Source of the DNA: Streptosporangiaceae bacterium
GTDB taxonomy: Bacteria; Actinomycetota; Actinomycetes; Streptosporangiales; Streptosporangiaceae
Direction: 5' to 3'
NCBI GenBank assembly: GCA_025934635.1
Contig: JAICWX010000435.1
Coordinates: 1 to 6,147, forward strand
DNA: 6,147 nt
Position numbers and translations under genes: made by a program. Positions 4,265-6,147 of this stretch are shown one piece after another. The notes beneath the pieces were generated by a model. The model was not told the DNA's origin, searched no databases, and was given only the letters and a program-made list of their open reading frames with translations. Every line of letters begins with the position of its first letter. The first letter of the stretch is position 1.

Positions 4265-6147
4265 CCAGTTCTTGAACCACTGTTCAGGGTGTTGTAGTTC
4301 AGGGTCTTCACCTGCATGCGATCCCATATCGCGTCGTTAGACAGGTCGCCGTGCAGGTGGACCTCAACCCTGGGCTCCCCGCCGCCGCCCCCGCCGCGCA
4401 TCACAGGCTCGGTCGCCCAGGACGGTGTCACGCTCGACCCCGCAGGCAGGTGCACGATCTCGGGGCCCATCTCGCCGACCAGCGCCGCCCCGCCTGCGGT
4501 GTAGGCCGCCCCGGCCGCATGGCCGCCGACGGGCACCCGGTGGCCGACGCCGCCGCTGCTGCCGGTGCTGGTGTAGTAGGTGTTGATCGTGATGGTCTTG
4601 CCGTGCATGGCGTTGATCGCGGCCTGGGCGTTCCTGGCCTGCGACGCCACCCTGCCGGCCATCGCCTGAGCCCGGTCCCACGCCTGCGTTACGGCCCTGG
4701 CTGCTGCCTCGGCCTGCGGCGAGCTGGCCCCGTAGGTCTTCAGGGCATTCGTCAGGTTGCTGGTCTGGGTGTAGAACCCGGCTGCCTTCAGTGCCGCATT
4801 CGAGATGGCCGAGGTCAGGTCGGAGTTCATGACATCGCCCAGGTTCTGGGCGATCTGGGCCATGTTGCCCATTTTCTCGGTGGCCGAGGCGATCTGGGAC
4901 TCCAGGTTCTTGCTGCTCGCCCCGGTGTTCCTGATGGCCGCCTCTAGCTGGGGGAACGTGTGGATGTTCAGCCCGGCGGACTGCGCGAACGCCACCAGCT
5001 CGGCCTGGGCCACCTTGCTTTTCTGGGCGAACGGGACCATCGTGGAGGCCGCGTCCAGGATGCCCTTGCTGATCTGCGCGCCGGACATGGCTCCTTCGGC
5101 GCCGGCGGTGCGGAACCAGTCGGCCATCTGCGGCAGCGTGGACCCGACGATCTGGTTGAAGTTCGACCAGGCCTGGGCGCCCTTGCCGGTGAACGAGGTC
5201 ATCGCGTCAGCGAACTGCTTCGTGGACAGGACCATGCCGCCTGTGGCGCTCGCCAGGTGGTTGGAGGTGTCTCCGACGATGTGCCCGATGTTGGTCAGGG
5301 ACTCCTCGAGCTGCGACAGGGCGCCCGTGCCCCCGGTGATGTTCTGCATGAACGAGTCCCACGCCTGGTTGAGCTGGGACACCTTGGTGGCGGCCAGGCC
5401 GGACTGGATGGCCACGGCGAGCATGTCGTGGCCGACCATCCCGGCGGACTGGCCCATCGCCAGGTAACCCTGGTAGGCGTTGCGGATCTTCTCCCCGAGG
5501 ATGGTCCACTGGCCGGCCTGGTTCCGGAGCTGCCCGGTGAGGTTCACGCCGGCTGACTGGGCCAGTGCCATCGCCTCGGGCACCGAGACGTGGTAGGTGC
5601 TGGCGAGCAGCTGCGCGTTCTTGCTGACCGTCGCGGTCTGCTGCGCCATCTGCGCGAGGCCGCCCGTGGCGACGCTCATGTTCTGCCGCAGGACTCCGAT
5701 AAATCCCGCAGCTCCCCGGGTCACCTGGGCGCCCTTCGCCATCGTGGCGTTGTACTCGTTCTCAGCTGCCGCCGTAGCGGAGATCCTCTGCGACAGTTCG
5801 GCCATGCCGTTGCCGAGCTTGCTGTAGACCTCGAAGTTGGAGGCCTTCTGGATGCCCTGCTCCAGGGAGCTGACCAGGTCCTGCATCGTGGACGTCGCGG
5901 TCACGGCCTTGTAGATCAGGAACGCCATCCCGGCCCCGATCCCGGTGATGAGCAGGCCGCCCATCAGGGACAGGCTTGCCGTCGCGCCGCGGGCATCCGC
6001 GCCGAAGCTCTGGATCGCCGACCCTGCCGCGCCAAAGCGGCCGGGTAGCAGCGAGGCGGCACGCCCCACGTTCTCGATGACCTGCGACACCAGCATCAGC
6101 GGCGCCCGGACCAGGTTGAGGGCCACGGACCCGAACCGCTGGAAGAA
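4249..6147 (-). CDS. Phage tail tape-measure protein (N-terminus missing)
   Basis: The visible 632 residues are the C-terminal part of a tail tape measure, which sets tail length and is ejected with the DNA. The frame is open to the right edge (FFQRFGS precedes the first GTG at 6126), and that GTG has no ribosome binding site, so the true start lies outside. In fragment numbering, a hydrophobic segment lies at about 58-82 (LMGGLLITGIGAGMAFLIY), typical of membrane-entering tape measures. Long Ala/Gln-rich helices follow, with AQSAGVN at 196-202 and AQSAGLN at 388-394. The end carries the usual tape-measure tail: AALVGEMGPEIVHLPAGSSV (about 554-573), a six-Gly run at 585-590 and VEVHLHGDL at 594-602. 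No lysozyme or peptidase domain is seen in this part. It is the first gene of the visible block and ends with TAG inside a hairpin loop. The assignment is confident. Confidence 0.92.
   Translation of the reverse strand, partial: FFQRFGSVALNLVRAPLMLVSQVIENVGRAASLLPGRFGAAGSAIQSFGADARGATASLSLMGGLLITGIGAGMAFLIYKAVTATSTMQDLVSSLEQGIQKASNFEVYSKLGNGMAELSQRISATAAAENEYNATMAKGAQVTRGAAGFIGVLRQNMSVATGGLAQMAQQTATVSKNAQLLASTYHVSVPEAMALAQSAGVNLTGQLRNQAGQWTILGEKIRNAYQGYLAMGQSAGMVGHDMLAVAIQSGLAATKVSQLNQAWDSFMQNITGGTGALSQLEESLTNIGHIVGDTSNHLASATGGMVLSTKQFADAMTSFTGKGAQAWSNFNQIVGSTLPQMADWFRTAGAEGAMSGAQISKGILDAASTMVPFAQKSKVAQAELVAFAQSAGLNIHTFPQLEAAIRNTGASSKNLESQIASATEKMGNMAQIAQNLGDVMNSDLTSAISNAALKAAGFYTQTSNLTNALKTYGASSPQAEAAARAVTQAWDRAQAMAGRVASQARNAQAAINAMHGKTITINTYYTSTGSSGGVGHRVPVGGHAAGAAYTAGGAALVGEMGPEIVHLPAGSSVTPSWATEPVMRGGGGGGEPRVEVHLHGDLSNDAIWDRMQVKTLNYNTLNSGSRTGRWSP

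Noticed and set aside
29..6048. Many plus-strand open frames, such as 860-1357, 3172-3600 and 4805-5467
   Set aside because: They lie antisense to well-supported tail genes and show no convincing ribosome binding sites or protein motifs; long antisense frames are expected at this GC content.
4249..6147. Peptidoglycan hydrolase domain in the tape measure
   Set aside because: No lysozyme, transglycosylase or peptidase motif is visible in the 632 residues present; one could still lie in the missing N-terminal part.
1..6147. CRISPR array, tRNA, insertion sequence or attachment site
   Set aside because: No regularly spaced repeats, cloverleaf sequence, transposase or terminal inverted repeats were seen; the repeats found are single pairs.

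Overview
This GC-rich window is a stretch of late structural genes from a tailed phage or prophage, most likely of an actinobacterium. The host is inferred from the strong preference for G or C at third codon positions and from sequence resemblance to tail proteins of Streptomyces-type phages. Nothing here (integrase, att site, host gene) shows whether it is a free phage or an integrated prophage.

All four genes lie on the minus strand and read from right to left. Entering at the right edge is the C-terminal 632 residues of a tail tape-measure protein (6147 to 4249). A 72-base gap follows, then a 580-residue tailspike-like protein with a pectate-lyase-type parallel beta-helix (4176 to 2434). 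Nine bases later comes a 171-residue Ala/Gly/Ser/Thr-rich protein of unknown function that starts on TTG (2424 to 1909). After a 48-base gap is a large baseplate or minor tail protein (1860 leftwards), of which 620 residues are visible before it leaves the window. This last gene has no stop inside the window, so ORF finders that need a stop miss it and pick a spurious same-strand frame at 641-1867 instead.

The genes form one directional block with spacers of 72, 9 and 48 bases and a ribosome binding site before each internal start. The tape measure sets tail length and lies in the tail lumen. The other three are probably exposed at the tail tip, where the beta-helix spike and the adhesin-like and carbohydrate-binding-like domains of the large protein would contact the cell surface. 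Finding a spike gene and a small gene between the tape measure and the baseplate protein is the main departure from the usual siphophage order.

Other points are a carbohydrate-binding-like module apparently inserted inside the baseplate core domain, two hairpins in the spacers (one with the tape-measure stop codon in its loop, one beside a ribosome binding site), a TAG stop on all three genes whose ends are visible, and one shared reading frame for all four genes. No RNA gene, CRISPR array, insertion sequence or clear promoter was seen, and no gap without a gene exceeds 72 bases. I found no convincing new defence or mobile system; the interest lies in tail-tip architecture and small regulatory structures.
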